Shown here piece after piece: positions 25,147 to 33,351 of a stretch of DNA of 42,126 bases. Source of the stretch: Alcaligenaceae bacterium. GTDB lineage: Bacteria; Pseudomonadota; Gammaproteobacteria; Burkholderiales; Burkholderiaceae_B. Position numbers and translations under genes: made by a program. Each line of letters begins with the position of its first letter. Position 1 is the stretch's first letter. The stretch lies in contig JABMMM010000214.1 of assembly GCA_013205565.1 (NCBI GenBank), positions 1 through 42,126 of the forward strand, written 5' to 3'. The notes beneath the pieces were generated by a model that did no database searches, was not told the origin of the DNA, and saw only the letters and a program-made list of their open reading frames with translations.

Positions 25147-25512
25147 ATGGTGAACCAATCTAAACACTCTACGACGTATCTGCGTTTTTTAAGCCTTGTG
25201 CAGGCGATACGCGAAATTCCTACGTTTCCAGCGATGGATCCGGTAGAAGAGCGTTTGCTGACGATGCTAGCAGCGGTTTGGCATCTTGAAAAAAAGATAA
25301 GCGTGCTGCAGGCCATGAGCCTGACTGATGAGATTTCAGCGACGACTGCGCATCGGCGCCTGAAAACTCTGCGCAAGAAAGGCATGATCGAGCTTGATAC
25401 GGATAAAACCGACAGCAGAATCAAATATGTGGTGCCTACTGAGCTTGCAAAGCACTACTTCGTGACGCTTGGGCAGGCTCTCGACAAAGCACAGCACCCG
25501 AACCCGCTTTAA
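25147..25512 (+). CDS. Winged-helix (MarR-like) transcriptional regulator
   Basis: The 121-residue protein has a helix-turn-helix core at about 55-85 (SLTDEISATTAHRRLKTLRK) followed by a wing (GMIELDTDKTDSRIKYVVPT). This is the pattern of MarR-type regulators, with resistance of the core to exact family assignment. It is 44 bases after blh on the same strand and six bases before a membrane-protein gene. It is a candidate regulator of the rhodopsin/carotenoid cluster; no light- or ligand-sensing domain is visible. A winged-helix protein of this size normally acts as a dimer. Confidence 0.7.
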   Translation: MVNQSKHSTTYLRFLSLVQAIREIPTFPAMDPVEERLLTMLAAVWHLEKKISVLQAMSLTDEISATTAHRRLKTLRKKGMIELDTDKTDSRIKYVVPTELAKHYFVTLGQALDKAQHPNPL

Positions 25513-25518
25513 ACACTC

Positions 25519-26115
25519 ATGGCGCCTGATTCCCCTAAAGGCGCTCCAGCCGGCGTCACGCCCAAAGCGCAACCTAAATTTTTGATCTTCGCGACGACTG
25601 TCATCGCCGTTGCATTACTTTGGGTACTCTTGTTTCATTTAAACCACTGGGCACTGTCTGCCTTCAGTGTCACACCTTTTATCAGTTGGATTTTTTTTCC
25701 CGCAGCATTGCGTATGCTGGCCGTCATGGTCTGTCAGTGGGTGGGTGCGTTGGGGCTTTTTGTGGGCGCTCTGATCACGAATCAAACAGACCCCTCAGGC
25801 GAGTTTGCAGACGGGTTGATTCTGGCCCTTTTGTCTGCAATCGGCCCGCTTGTGGCAGTTTGGTTTTGTACTCGGTTGCTGAGCTTGCCCTTGACTTTGG
25901 CGGGCTTGACTGCCAGGCAGTTATTGGTGTTTGCGGGTGTGGGCGCCTTGCTCAATGCGGTGCCACACAATATTTATTTTTATTTGTCGGGGCGCACGAG
26001 TCACCCACTTGAGGGACTCGCCCCTATGTTCTTTGGCGACTTGCTCGGCACTTTGGTGGTGTTGTATGTGGCAAGCTTTGTTCTGCGCCTGGCTTTCAAA
26101 CGCTCTCCTGTCTGA
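25519..26115 (+). CDS. Six-helix integral membrane protein, MASE1-like
   Basis: The 198-residue protein has about six hydrophobic helices (around 22-42, 46-68, 70-88, 100-120, 128-150, 170-190). The FISWIFFPAALRML segment and following GALGLFVGALI are reminiscent of MASE1-type membrane sensor domains, but no output domain is attached. Function is unknown. It starts six bases after the winged-helix gene, so the two are probably co-transcribed and possibly form a sensor-regulator pair at the tail of the phototrophy cluster. It is convergent with the next minus-strand operon. Confidence 0.65.
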   Translation: MAPDSPKGAPAGVTPKAQPKFLIFATTVIAVALLWVLLFHLNHWALSAFSVTPFISWIFFPAALRMLAVMVCQWVGALGLFVGALITNQTDPSGEFADGLILALLSAIGPLVAVWFCTRLLSLPLTLAGLTARQLLVFAGVGALLNAVPHNIYFYLSGRTSHPLEGLAPMFFGDLLGTLVVLYVASFVLRLAFKRSPV

Positions 26116-26154
26116 CAGACTTTGTCGCTGAGGTCTCTTGGCGGCCTTTCGACC

Positions 26155-26439
26155 TTACAGCCAACCCTGACGCCAATGTTCGCGGCTTTTTAGATCACGC
26201 CAGGGCATACAGACTTTGCGACCTGTCATGGCCGCCTCAAGCTCAATCTCAACAATGGCCTGACCGACGATTTCGGGCTCAAACACCTTGGTCACCAAAA
26301 AATGTTTCTCTTTGCGCTCGGGCTGAACCGCAGTCCATTTGCTAAGCAGAAGCTTTTTAGGGCTCACGCGATTGCTTTGCGCGAAACGCGCAGTGGGGCT
26401 GATGCTGGTCACAGCGGACTCACACGTTTTTGAGGCCAT
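26155..26439 (-). CDS. TIGR02450-type tryptophan-rich small protein
   Basis: The 94-residue product has a C-terminal 65-residue core matching the Trp-rich TIGR02450 family: KKLLLSKWTAVQP, KEKHFLVTKV, and MPWRDLK..HWRQGWL at the end. The role of the family is unknown. The ATG at 26439 overlaps the stop of the upstream gene by one base (TGATG), so it is the last gene of the AtuA operon. The first 25 residues are not conserved-looking, so translation might begin later. Confidence 0.75.
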   Translation of the reverse strand: MASKTCESAVTSISPTARFAQSNRVSPKKLLLSKWTAVQPERKEKHFLVTKVFEPEIVGQAIVEIELEAAMTGRKVCMPWRDLKSREHWRQGWL

Positions 26440-26819
26440 CAACTGTACTCTTTCACTTCGAGTCTGGTCGCTAGCGCTTTCGGTACCGCGATCGGCATAT
26501 CTAGCATCCAAAAGGACAGCCCTTTACCGTGAGTATCGAGATTGAGCGCGTCGTTGACGCCGCCATCCAGCACACCTTCAAGTACAAAATTCATCGCTTC
26601 GAGCTTGGGTAAGACATGGCGTGTGACCTTGGTTGGATGACGGTAGCCAAACCACTGTGCGACCCGTGCCTCGGTGAGTTGTTCGACAAGCAGGGCAAAG
26701 CACTCAGAATCCCAGGCGATGACGCTGATGTTAGAGGTATTGCCCTTGTCGCCTGCACGCCCGTGGGCCAACTGATACAGAGGCAATTCAACGGTGTTTG
26801 AAGAGTTGTTGGTACTCAT
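26439..26819 (-). CDS. AtuA C-terminal-domain-like protein
   Basis: The 126-residue protein opens with PLYQLAHGRAGDKGNTSNIS, the hallmark of the small domain that is found either at the C-terminus of AtuA-type proteins or as a separate chain. It starts within the last four bases of the 470-residue AtuA gene (ATGA overlap), so the two subunits are made together and very likely form a complex. AtuA-type proteins are associated with acyclic terpene and related branched acyl-CoA breakdown; the reaction is not settled. Confidence 0.8.
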   Translation of the reverse strand: MSTNNSSNTVELPLYQLAHGRAGDKGNTSNISVIAWDSECFALLVEQLTEARVAQWFGYRHPTKVTRHVLPKLEAMNFVLEGVLDGGVNDALNLDTHGKGLSFWMLDMPIAVPKALATRLEVKEYS

Positions 26820-28228
26820 GCGCGTTGCTCCTGTACAAAACTAAAACCAGAGGGCACTGCCTCGCGAGGGATGGTGCACGAGAGCGTGTCTAAGCGTGGC
26901 CGCAGAGACGTTCGTACACCGCCACCGCCTGCGGGCCCACAACAGTAAAGCGCTGTCACTTCGCGAAGAATTTTTTCAGCGATCTCTTTTTGCAAATGTA
27001 CGCCAGCCACTCGCAGGCGCACGTCTCGTGACGCGTCTGCATAGCCTTGCGCCATGAGTTCACCGGCATCGTCACCAAAAATACTCAAGGCACCGATTAA
27101 ATCCACGCGCAGGGGCAGCAAGTGCCCGATGCGCTTGCGAATGGTCTCGCCGGCAAGCGCCGCACGTTCTTTAGCCTGAAAGCCTGCGTAAGAGATCTCT
27201 GCCTCGGCAAAGTACCCGTTGTCATAGCAGACATTCACTTTAAGTTCGTCGGGCCGCTGGTGTCCGGTTACGCCTTGCACCAAAATCCGGTCTTTACCTT
27301 CGCGGGTGACGGTAGCCTGACTGATGTCAGCGACCACATCTGGGGTGAGGTAGCGTGCGGGGTCATGCACTTCGTACAAGATCTGTTCGCGCCCCGTGCG
27401 GTCATCCACACGCCCGCCAGTGTTTGCTGCCTTAAACACCGAAAACGTGCCATCAGTCCGAATCTCTGCAATCGGAAACCCAAGGCAATCCATGCCAGCC
27501 ACCGACTTTTGCCCGGGTACGCTGTAATAGCCGCCGGTCACCTGTGTGCCGCATTCAAGCATGTGGCCTGCCATCGTGCCACAGCCCAAGAGGTGCCAGT
27601 CTTGCATCGACCAGCCAAAGTGCGCGATTGCGGGCCCTAGGGTCAGCGAAGGGTCTGAGACGCGCCCTGTCACCACAATGTCGGCACCGTCTTTGAGCGC
27701 CTGCGCGATCTCACCGGCGCCCAGATACGCATTGGCGCTGACCACCCGCTTGGGGTCGATATCGCTGCCTAAGCGCTTGAGTAAGAAGGTTAATTGCTCG
27801 GGTTTCGTCAGGTCGTCGCCATGGACCACGGCAATGCGCGGGGTGCGTAACCCTTGGGCACGCGCAAGCGCGAAAATCCGTTGCGCGCAAGCCTGCGGAT
27901 TGGCTGCGCCAAAGTTACTCACAATTTGAATTTTGTGATCTAGGCAGCGTTTGAGTACAGGCCCAACTAAGTCGTCGAGCAAGGGCTCATAGCCCATGGC
28001 CGGGTTTTTGCGTTTTTCGACCTGAGCCAACGCCAAAGTGCGTTCGGCCAGCGTTTCGAAATTTAAGACCCCGCCACCTAGCGCGATTAGGGTATCGACC
28101 ACGGGCCCCACGCCGTCAGTTCGGTCGCCCGAAAAGCCTGTGGCACAGCCTACATAAAGGGGCTTGATTTGGCTGCTGGGGGTCAAGGTTGCGGTGGTGC
28201 CGCCTCTTGGGTGCAAGTCAGTTTGCAT
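26816..28228 (-). CDS. AtuA-family protein (DUF1446)
   Basis: The 470-residue protein belongs to the AtuA/DUF1446 family: GCATGFSGDRTDGV near the N-terminus, the VVTGRVSDPSLTLGP segment, GCGTMAGHMLECGTQVTGG, and a C-terminal CCGPAGGGGVR. Family members occur in acyclic terpene utilisation and other acyl-CoA pathways, but here no acyl-CoA carboxylase or other atu genes accompany it. The small domain is encoded by the next gene rather than fused. It starts at ATG 28228, 120 bases from the divergent corA-like gene. Confidence 0.85.
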   Translation of the reverse strand: MQTDLHPRGGTTATLTPSSQIKPLYVGCATGFSGDRTDGVGPVVDTLIALGGGVLNFETLAERTLALAQVEKRKNPAMGYEPLLDDLVGPVLKRCLDHKIQIVSNFGAANPQACAQRIFALARAQGLRTPRIAVVHGDDLTKPEQLTFLLKRLGSDIDPKRVVSANAYLGAGEIAQALKDGADIVVTGRVSDPSLTLGPAIAHFGWSMQDWHLLGCGTMAGHMLECGTQVTGGYYSVPGQKSVAGMDCLGFPIAEIRTDGTFSVFKAANTGGRVDDRTGREQILYEVHDPARYLTPDVVADISQATVTREGKDRILVQGVTGHQRPDELKVNVCYDNGYFAEAEISYAGFQAKERAALAGETIRKRIGHLLPLRVDLIGALSIFGDDAGELMAQGYADASRDVRLRVAGVHLQKEIAEKILREVTALYCCGPAGGGGVRTSLRPRLDTLSCTIPREAVPSGFSFVQEQRA

Positions 28229-28348
28229 AGGTAAACTCTGCTGAGATGTGGTCTGATATGGTTTGTATTAAATCATGGCTGTTCACCTACCGGCTTGGTG
28301 ATGTCGGACTTGTAGGTTTCGGAGGCTAGTTTCAAAGGTTAATCAGTC

Positions 28349-29380
28349 ATGGACAAAGCTGCTCAAACAGCAAACTTCCCAAAAAGCAGGGCGCCTACTG
28401 CCGGCTCTGAAATCATCGCTTCGCGAGCGTACTTCAATGGCCGCAACCCGCGCAGCATTGAAATCGACGCGCTAGGCAAAGCCATTGCTGAGCCCGAGGT
28501 GCTGGTGTGGCTTGGCCTAAAAGAGCCAGACGAGGCCTTGCTCGCGCGCGTGGCGTTGCAACTTAAGCTTGATCCGCACGTGCTTGATGACCTGCAAGCC
28601 ATACACCGCATGCCCAAGGTTATGGATTACGACAGCGTGGTGCTCGTGGTCGCCATGACGGTCGAGGTCAGTGCGTCGGATGGCCTACCCACCTTTGGCG
28701 AAACTCAGGTGCTGATTGGCGCTAATTTTTTGTTAACGATTAGACGTGGCGCGTTGGCTCCTCACACCGAGTTACGCCTTCGCCTTGAAAATATGCCCGA
28801 TCGCTTAGCGCGTGGCAGTGATTTTGTGGCGGCTGAATTGCTTGATCTGCTCATCGATCGCTATAACCTCGCCAACGATATGTTTGAAAAAACTGTCGAA
28901 CCGATGGAGCAAACCATGCTCTTGCGTGGCCTTGAAAAGCTAAAAGTCCGAAGGTTGTATAAGTTGAGGCGTGATTTTCATAAAATGCATAATGCGATCT
29001 CGCCGCTTGGCGAAGTTTGTCGACGGCTTGCCAATATCGAGATGGCACCGATTGACGCGCAAGCCCGCGTGCAGTTTGGCGAATTGTCTGATCGTGTTTC
29101 AAGAGTCGACCGTTTGCTTGATAATCTGGGTGATGGCTTGACCTTTGCGTTTGAGGCTGGGATGTTGATTGAGCAGGCTAAGCAAACTGAAACCACACGA
29201 CGGTTGGCAGCTTGGGCGGCGATTTTGGCGGTGCCCACCGCAATCGCCGGGATTTACGGAATGAACTTTGAGTACATGCCTGAACTCAAATGGAAATACG
29301 GTTACTTGTTGATCGTCGGCGGCATGGCGTCAATCTGTGGCACGCTCTACTATCAGTTTCGCAAAGCTAAGTGGCTTTAA
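28349..29380 (+). CDS. CorA-family divalent cation transporter
   Basis: The 343-residue protein has a large cytoplasmic N-terminal domain with a long helix (about 170-280) and two C-terminal membrane helices. The selectivity motif GMN lies at 304-306 in GIYGMNFEYMPELKW. This is the pentameric CorA plan; Mg and Co are usual substrates, and ZntB-like zinc transport is an alternative that the sequence does not settle. It stands alone, 48 bases ahead of a nuclease gene. Confidence 0.88.
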   Translation: MDKAAQTANFPKSRAPTAGSEIIASRAYFNGRNPRSIEIDALGKAIAEPEVLVWLGLKEPDEALLARVALQLKLDPHVLDDLQAIHRMPKVMDYDSVVLVVAMTVEVSASDGLPTFGETQVLIGANFLLTIRRGALAPHTELRLRLENMPDRLARGSDFVAAELLDLLIDRYNLANDMFEKTVEPMEQTMLLRGLEKLKVRRLYKLRRDFHKMHNAISPLGEVCRRLANIEMAPIDAQARVQFGELSDRVSRVDRLLDNLGDGLTFAFEAGMLIEQAKQTETTRRLAAWAAILAVPTAIAGIYGMNFEYMPELKWKYGYLLIVGGMASICGTLYYQFRKAKWL

Positions 29381-29427
29381 TATGTTGTGGCATCACGATT
29401 TTTAACTTCCATTCTTCGAAGATCTAC

Positions 29428-30015
29428 ATGACCTTTTATACAAAAGCCACCTGTCATACAAAATTTCTGGGCCACTCTCTGTTTGTGTTGACCGTTTTGA
29501 GTGCGCTTGGCCTTGGATTTGATGTTGGCCTGATCCGCCCAGTTCATGCTGCGGGTCAATACTCATTAACCGGCAAGATCGTACAGGTCTCTGACGGTGA
29601 TACGGTCAACATTCTGGTCAATCAGCAAACGCACCGAATTCGCCTGGCAAGTATTGATGCACCTGAAACCGCCCATGGCAGTAATCGGCCTGGTCAGCCT
29701 TATGGCGAGGCCTCACGCAAACACCTTGCCGACTATGTGGCAGGTAAAACGCTGACTCTGATCTGTTTTGAAAAAGATCAGTACGGGCGCGACGTCTGTG
29801 ATATCCCCTTGGGCGACACGACCGCCAATCGCCTGCAGGTTCAGCACGGCATGGCTTGGGCCAATCAGCAAGGGGGCGGCAAATATTTGCGCGACCAGAA
29901 GTTGCTTGAACTCGAAAAAAAAGCAAAGCAAGCAAAGCTGGGTATATGGGTTGAGCCCCATGCCGTCGCCCCTTGGGTGTGGCGCCACGATTGTTGGCAA
30001 AAGCAAAAATGCTGA
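29428..30015 (+). CDS. Secreted thermonuclease-like (SNase) protein
   Basis: The 195-residue protein has an N-terminal signal segment (hydrophobic to PVHAA) and a staphylococcal-nuclease fold. The catalytic set is visible: Asp in VSDGDTVN, Arg and Glu in IRLASIDAPE, and Arg in DQYGRDV. Additional family parts are GQPYGEASR and LGIWVEPHAVAPWVWR. The ATG at 29428 is chosen because the extension to 29371 overlaps corA. The likely role is periplasmic or extracellular cleavage of nucleic acid. Confidence 0.85.
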   Translation: MTFYTKATCHTKFLGHSLFVLTVLSALGLGFDVGLIRPVHAAGQYSLTGKIVQVSDGDTVNILVNQQTHRIRLASIDAPETAHGSNRPGQPYGEASRKHLADYVAGKTLTLICFEKDQYGRDVCDIPLGDTTANRLQVQHGMAWANQQGGGKYLRDQKLLELEKKAKQAKLGIWVEPHAVAPWVWRHDCWQKQKC

Positions 30016-30125
30016 AATGGCAAACGGTATCAAGCGTTTCCCAAGCACTTCCTAGTCGGTGGTGTGACAGACGTTACCTGATGCAAATATTTAGGGGCAG
30101 AGCCTCACCACGGTATGGTGTTGCG

Positions 30126-32372
30126 ATGCCGGTTTCGTCTTTATTGTTAAAGTTCGTGGTTTTGCTATCACTGGGTGCGCTAACCGCTTGCGGCCCTCAG
30201 GGCCTTGAGTCACCAATCAATAGTCCATACATCTCGGGTGCTGAAAATCAAAATGTGCTGTACACCGCGTTTACCCAACGTTCGCCTAAGTTTTTGGATC
30301 CGGCTAAATCCTACTCAACCGACGAAACACCGTATACCTATAATATTTATGAGCCACTGTATGGCTATCACTATCTAAAGCGTCCCTATGTGTTGACGCC
30401 ACGCACGGCGGTCGCGGTGTCTGAACCGAGTTTTGTGGATCAGGCAGGCAACACCTTGCCCACCAATGCACCGGCAAAAGACATCGCAGAAAGCATCTAC
30501 GACATCAAATTACACCCCGGCATTTTGTATCAACCACACCCCGTTTTTGCCAGGCAATCGGATGGACGTTTTAGCTATTGGCCGCTAGAGGATCAGGCGC
30601 TAAAAGATAAGTTTGTCGTCGGTGATTTTAAACAGACGGGTACGCGTGAATTAACGGCCTTTGATTATGTCTATGCGATTCGTAGGCTGGCAAGCCCCCG
30701 CGTGGCGTCGCCTATTTTTTCAACGCTCGCTGACCACGTTGTTGGAATGCAGGCGTACGGTAAACGTCTGCGCGAAATCGATACTGCCTTACGCAAAGAT
30801 CTGTTGCCTGGCGCTCGCGATTTGCCTTGGCTTGATTTGCGTGAGACTGGCTTCTCGGGTGTTGAGGCACTTGATGAGCACACCCTGCGTATTCGCGTCA
30901 AAGGTTTGTATCCGCAATTTAAGTACTGGCTGGCGATGACCTTCGTGGCCCCAATCCCTTGGGAGGCAGATCGCTTTTATAGCCAGCCCGGCATGGTGCA
31001 ACGTAATCTGTCCTTAAACTATTGGCCCGTGGGCACAGGCCCCTATATGTTGGCCGAGTCTTTGCAAAATCGTCGTCATGTATTGGTGCGTAATCCTAAT
31101 TTTCGTGGCGAACCTTATCCTTGTGAGGGTGAGCCTCAAGATCGCGCGGCAGGGCTCTTAGCCGACTGCGGCAAGCGCACGCCCTTTATCGACAAGATTG
31201 TTTTTAATATTGAAAAGGAAAGTATCCCCTTGCAAGGTAAGTTCATGCAAGGCTATTACGACATCCCACAGGTTGACCGTGGCGATGCCGGGGTAGCGAT
31301 GTTGGTGGCTGCAGGTGACTCGGCAGCAAAAGCAACACTCTATGCCGAGCACGGTATTCAATTGCCCACTACCGTTGAAGCGCAAATGCAGTACTTTGGA
31401 TTCAACTGGAAAGACCCGGTCGTGGGCATGGGTGACACGCCCGAGCAGCAACTGCGTAACCGTAAACTGCGCCAAGCGTTAAGCATTGTCTTTAACTGGG
31501 AAGAGTACGTTGCAATTTTTCAAAATGATCAGGCGCAGGTGGCGCAAGGGCCAATCCCGCCAGGGATCTTAGGGTATCAAGCGGGGGCCGAAGGGATCAA
31601 TCGCGTGGTGTATGTCGTGAAAGACGGCAAGCCTGTGCGTAAATCCTTAGAGCAGGCACGCGCTCTGTTGGCCGAGGCGGGCTACCCCAATGGGCGTGAC
31701 GCGCAGACTGGCAAACCCTTGGTGTTGCACTTTGATTCAGCGAGTGGTGTGGGTGGGTCAAGCCCGACGCTTGACTGGATGCGACGTCAGTTTGCACTAT
31801 TGGGTGTGCAGTTTGAAGTGCGTTCAACCGACTACAACCGCTTTCAAGAAAAGATGGCACGCGGTGTGGCGCAAATGTATATGTGGGGTTGGGTGGCTGA
31901 TTACCCTGATGCCGAAAACTTTTTGTTTTTACTCTATGGACCAAATATCAAGGCAGAGAAGGGTGGCGAAAACGCCTCGAACTATGTCAACCCCGTCTAT
32001 GATGCCTTGTTTGAAAAAATGCGTGACCTGCCAGATGGTATTGAAAAAGAACAGGTGATCGCACAGATGATTCAAATCCTGCAAAACGATGCGCCGTGGA
32101 TGTTTGGTTTGTTTCCCAAATCAGGTGGGGCGTTTCAGCAGTGGGTGGGTAATGCCAAGCCCACGCAGATGGTACGTAATACCTTGCAGTATATGAAGAT
32201 CGACCCTGCGCTTCGTAGCCAAAAAATTGCTGAATGGAATCCGCCGGTTTGGTGGCCTGTGGTGTTGTTTGCTTTGTTGCTGTGCGCGATCGTCTGGCCC
32301 GCCTGGCGCGCCGTGCGTCGACAAGACAGACAAACTGCGTTTGGTGACCTCGCTAAAGAGGGGGTGCGATGA
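30126..32372 (+). CDS. Peptide-type ABC transporter binding lipoprotein with C-terminal membrane helix
   Basis: This substrate-binding protein (about 748 residues, family 5/DppA-OppA) starts with a lipoprotein signal and lipobox LTAC. It is much longer than the usual 500-600 residues. Family landmarks are the DPAKSYSTDE start, WPVGTGPYML and RNPNFRG, and RNRKLRQALSIVFNWEEYV. Near the C-terminus WWPVVLFALLLCAIVWPAW forms a hydrophobic segment followed by Arg-rich residues, so the protein may be anchored at both ends. The start is uncertain; ATG 30081 is an alternative. The stop overlaps the first permease gene by four bases. The cargo is probably oligopeptides or a bulky organic solute. Confidence 0.8.
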   Translation: MPVSSLLLKFVVLLSLGALTACGPQGLESPINSPYISGAENQNVLYTAFTQRSPKFLDPAKSYSTDETPYTYNIYEPLYGYHYLKRPYVLTPRTAVAVSEPSFVDQAGNTLPTNAPAKDIAESIYDIKLHPGILYQPHPVFARQSDGRFSYWPLEDQALKDKFVVGDFKQTGTRELTAFDYVYAIRRLASPRVASPIFSTLADHVVGMQAYGKRLREIDTALRKDLLPGARDLPWLDLRETGFSGVEALDEHTLRIRVKGLYPQFKYWLAMTFVAPIPWEADRFYSQPGMVQRNLSLNYWPVGTGPYMLAESLQNRRHVLVRNPNFRGEPYPCEGEPQDRAAGLLADCGKRTPFIDKIVFNIEKESIPLQGKFMQGYYDIPQVDRGDAGVAMLVAAGDSAAKATLYAEHGIQLPTTVEAQMQYFGFNWKDPVVGMGDTPEQQLRNRKLRQALSIVFNWEEYVAIFQNDQAQVAQGPIPPGILGYQAGAEGINRVVYVVKDGKPVRKSLEQARALLAEAGYPNGRDAQTGKPLVLHFDSASGVGGSSPTLDWMRRQFALLGVQFEVRSTDYNRFQEKMARGVAQMYMWGWVADYPDAENFLFLLYGPNIKAEKGGENASNYVNPVYDALFEKMRDLPDGIEKEQVIAQMIQILQNDAPWMFGLFPKSGGAFQQWVGNAKPTQMVRNTLQYMKIDPALRSQKIAEWNPPVWWPVVLFALLLCAIVWPAWRAVRRQDRQTAFGDLAKEGVR

Positions 32373-33346
32373 TTGGCTACATTATTCGACGCTTGCTTTA
32401 TGGCGTGCTGATTTTGATCGGTGTGAATCTGTTCACCTTTGTTTTATTTTTTGCAGTCAACACGCCTGAAGATATGGCGCGCCTGGCGATTGGGGGGCAA
32501 CGCGTCAGCGCCGATGCGGTCGAAAAATGGAAAATCGAACGCGGTTATGACAAGCCTTTATTTTTGAACATTAAACAAGAAGGCGTTAAAAAATATACCG
32601 AGACGATTTTTTATCAACGCTCGGTGCCGCTTTTGACGTTTGATTTTGGTGCATCAGACGAGGGCCGTGATATCGGTCGTGAAATCAAAGCCCGCATGTG
32701 GCCAAGCTTGGCGCTAGCGGTGCCCACCTTTGTTCTAGGCCTGGCGCTGAGCATTGCGTTTTCGTTAGTCTTGGTATTTTTTAGAACAACCGCGCTTGAT
32801 TTTTGGGGCGTGGTGGTGTGTGTGGTGATGCTCTCAATTTCGGGTTTGTTTTACATTATCGCGGGACAATGGTTGTTTTCAAAAATTTTGAGGCTTGTGC
32901 CGTATTCTGGTTTTGCTGGTGGTTGGGATACGCTTAAATTTTTAGCCTTGCCCATCATCGTGGCTGTGATTGCAGGGTTAGGTTCTGAAGCTCGTTTTTT
33001 GCGAAGCTTATTTTTAGAAGAGGTCGGTAAAGATTATGTGCGTACCGCGCGTGCAAAGGGTTTAAGTGAGCGCGTGGTGCTGTTCAAGCATGTCTTGCGT
33101 AATGCGCTGTTGCCAATCTTGACTGGCGCGGTTGCCTCGCTGCCTTTGTTGTTTATGGGCAGCTTGATCGCGGAATCATTTTTTGGGATCCCAGGGCTTG
33201 GTAGCTATACCCTTGATGCACTCAGTGGTCAGGATTTTTCAATCGTACGCGCCATGGTGTTTTTGGGTTCGTCTCTTTATATTGTTGGCCTGCTCATGGC
33301 TGACATCTCGTACACGCTCGCCGATCCGCGCGTGCGCTTCGAGTAG
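32369..33346 (+). CDS. ABC transporter permease (DppB-like)
   Basis: The 325-residue inner-membrane permease begins with the DppB-type MIGYIIRRLLYGVLILIGV. It has a large periplasmic loop and the coupling sequence DYVRTARAKGLSERVVLFKHVLRNALLP. It ends in the family tail SYTLADPRVRFE. It is translationally coupled to the binding protein (ATGA) and five bases before the fused component. Confidence 0.92.
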   Translation: MIGYIIRRLLYGVLILIGVNLFTFVLFFAVNTPEDMARLAIGGQRVSADAVEKWKIERGYDKPLFLNIKQEGVKKYTETIFYQRSVPLLTFDFGASDEGRDIGREIKARMWPSLALAVPTFVLGLALSIAFSLVLVFFRTTALDFWGVVVCVVMLSISGLFYIIAGQWLFSKILRLVPYSGFAGGWDTLKFLALPIIVAVIAGLGSEARFLRSLFLEEVGKDYVRTARAKGLSERVVLFKHVLRNALLPILTGAVASLPLLFMGSLIAESFFGIPGLGSYTLDALSGQDFSIVRAMVFLGSSLYIVGLLMADISYTLADPRVRFE

Positions 33347-33351
33347 CCGCC

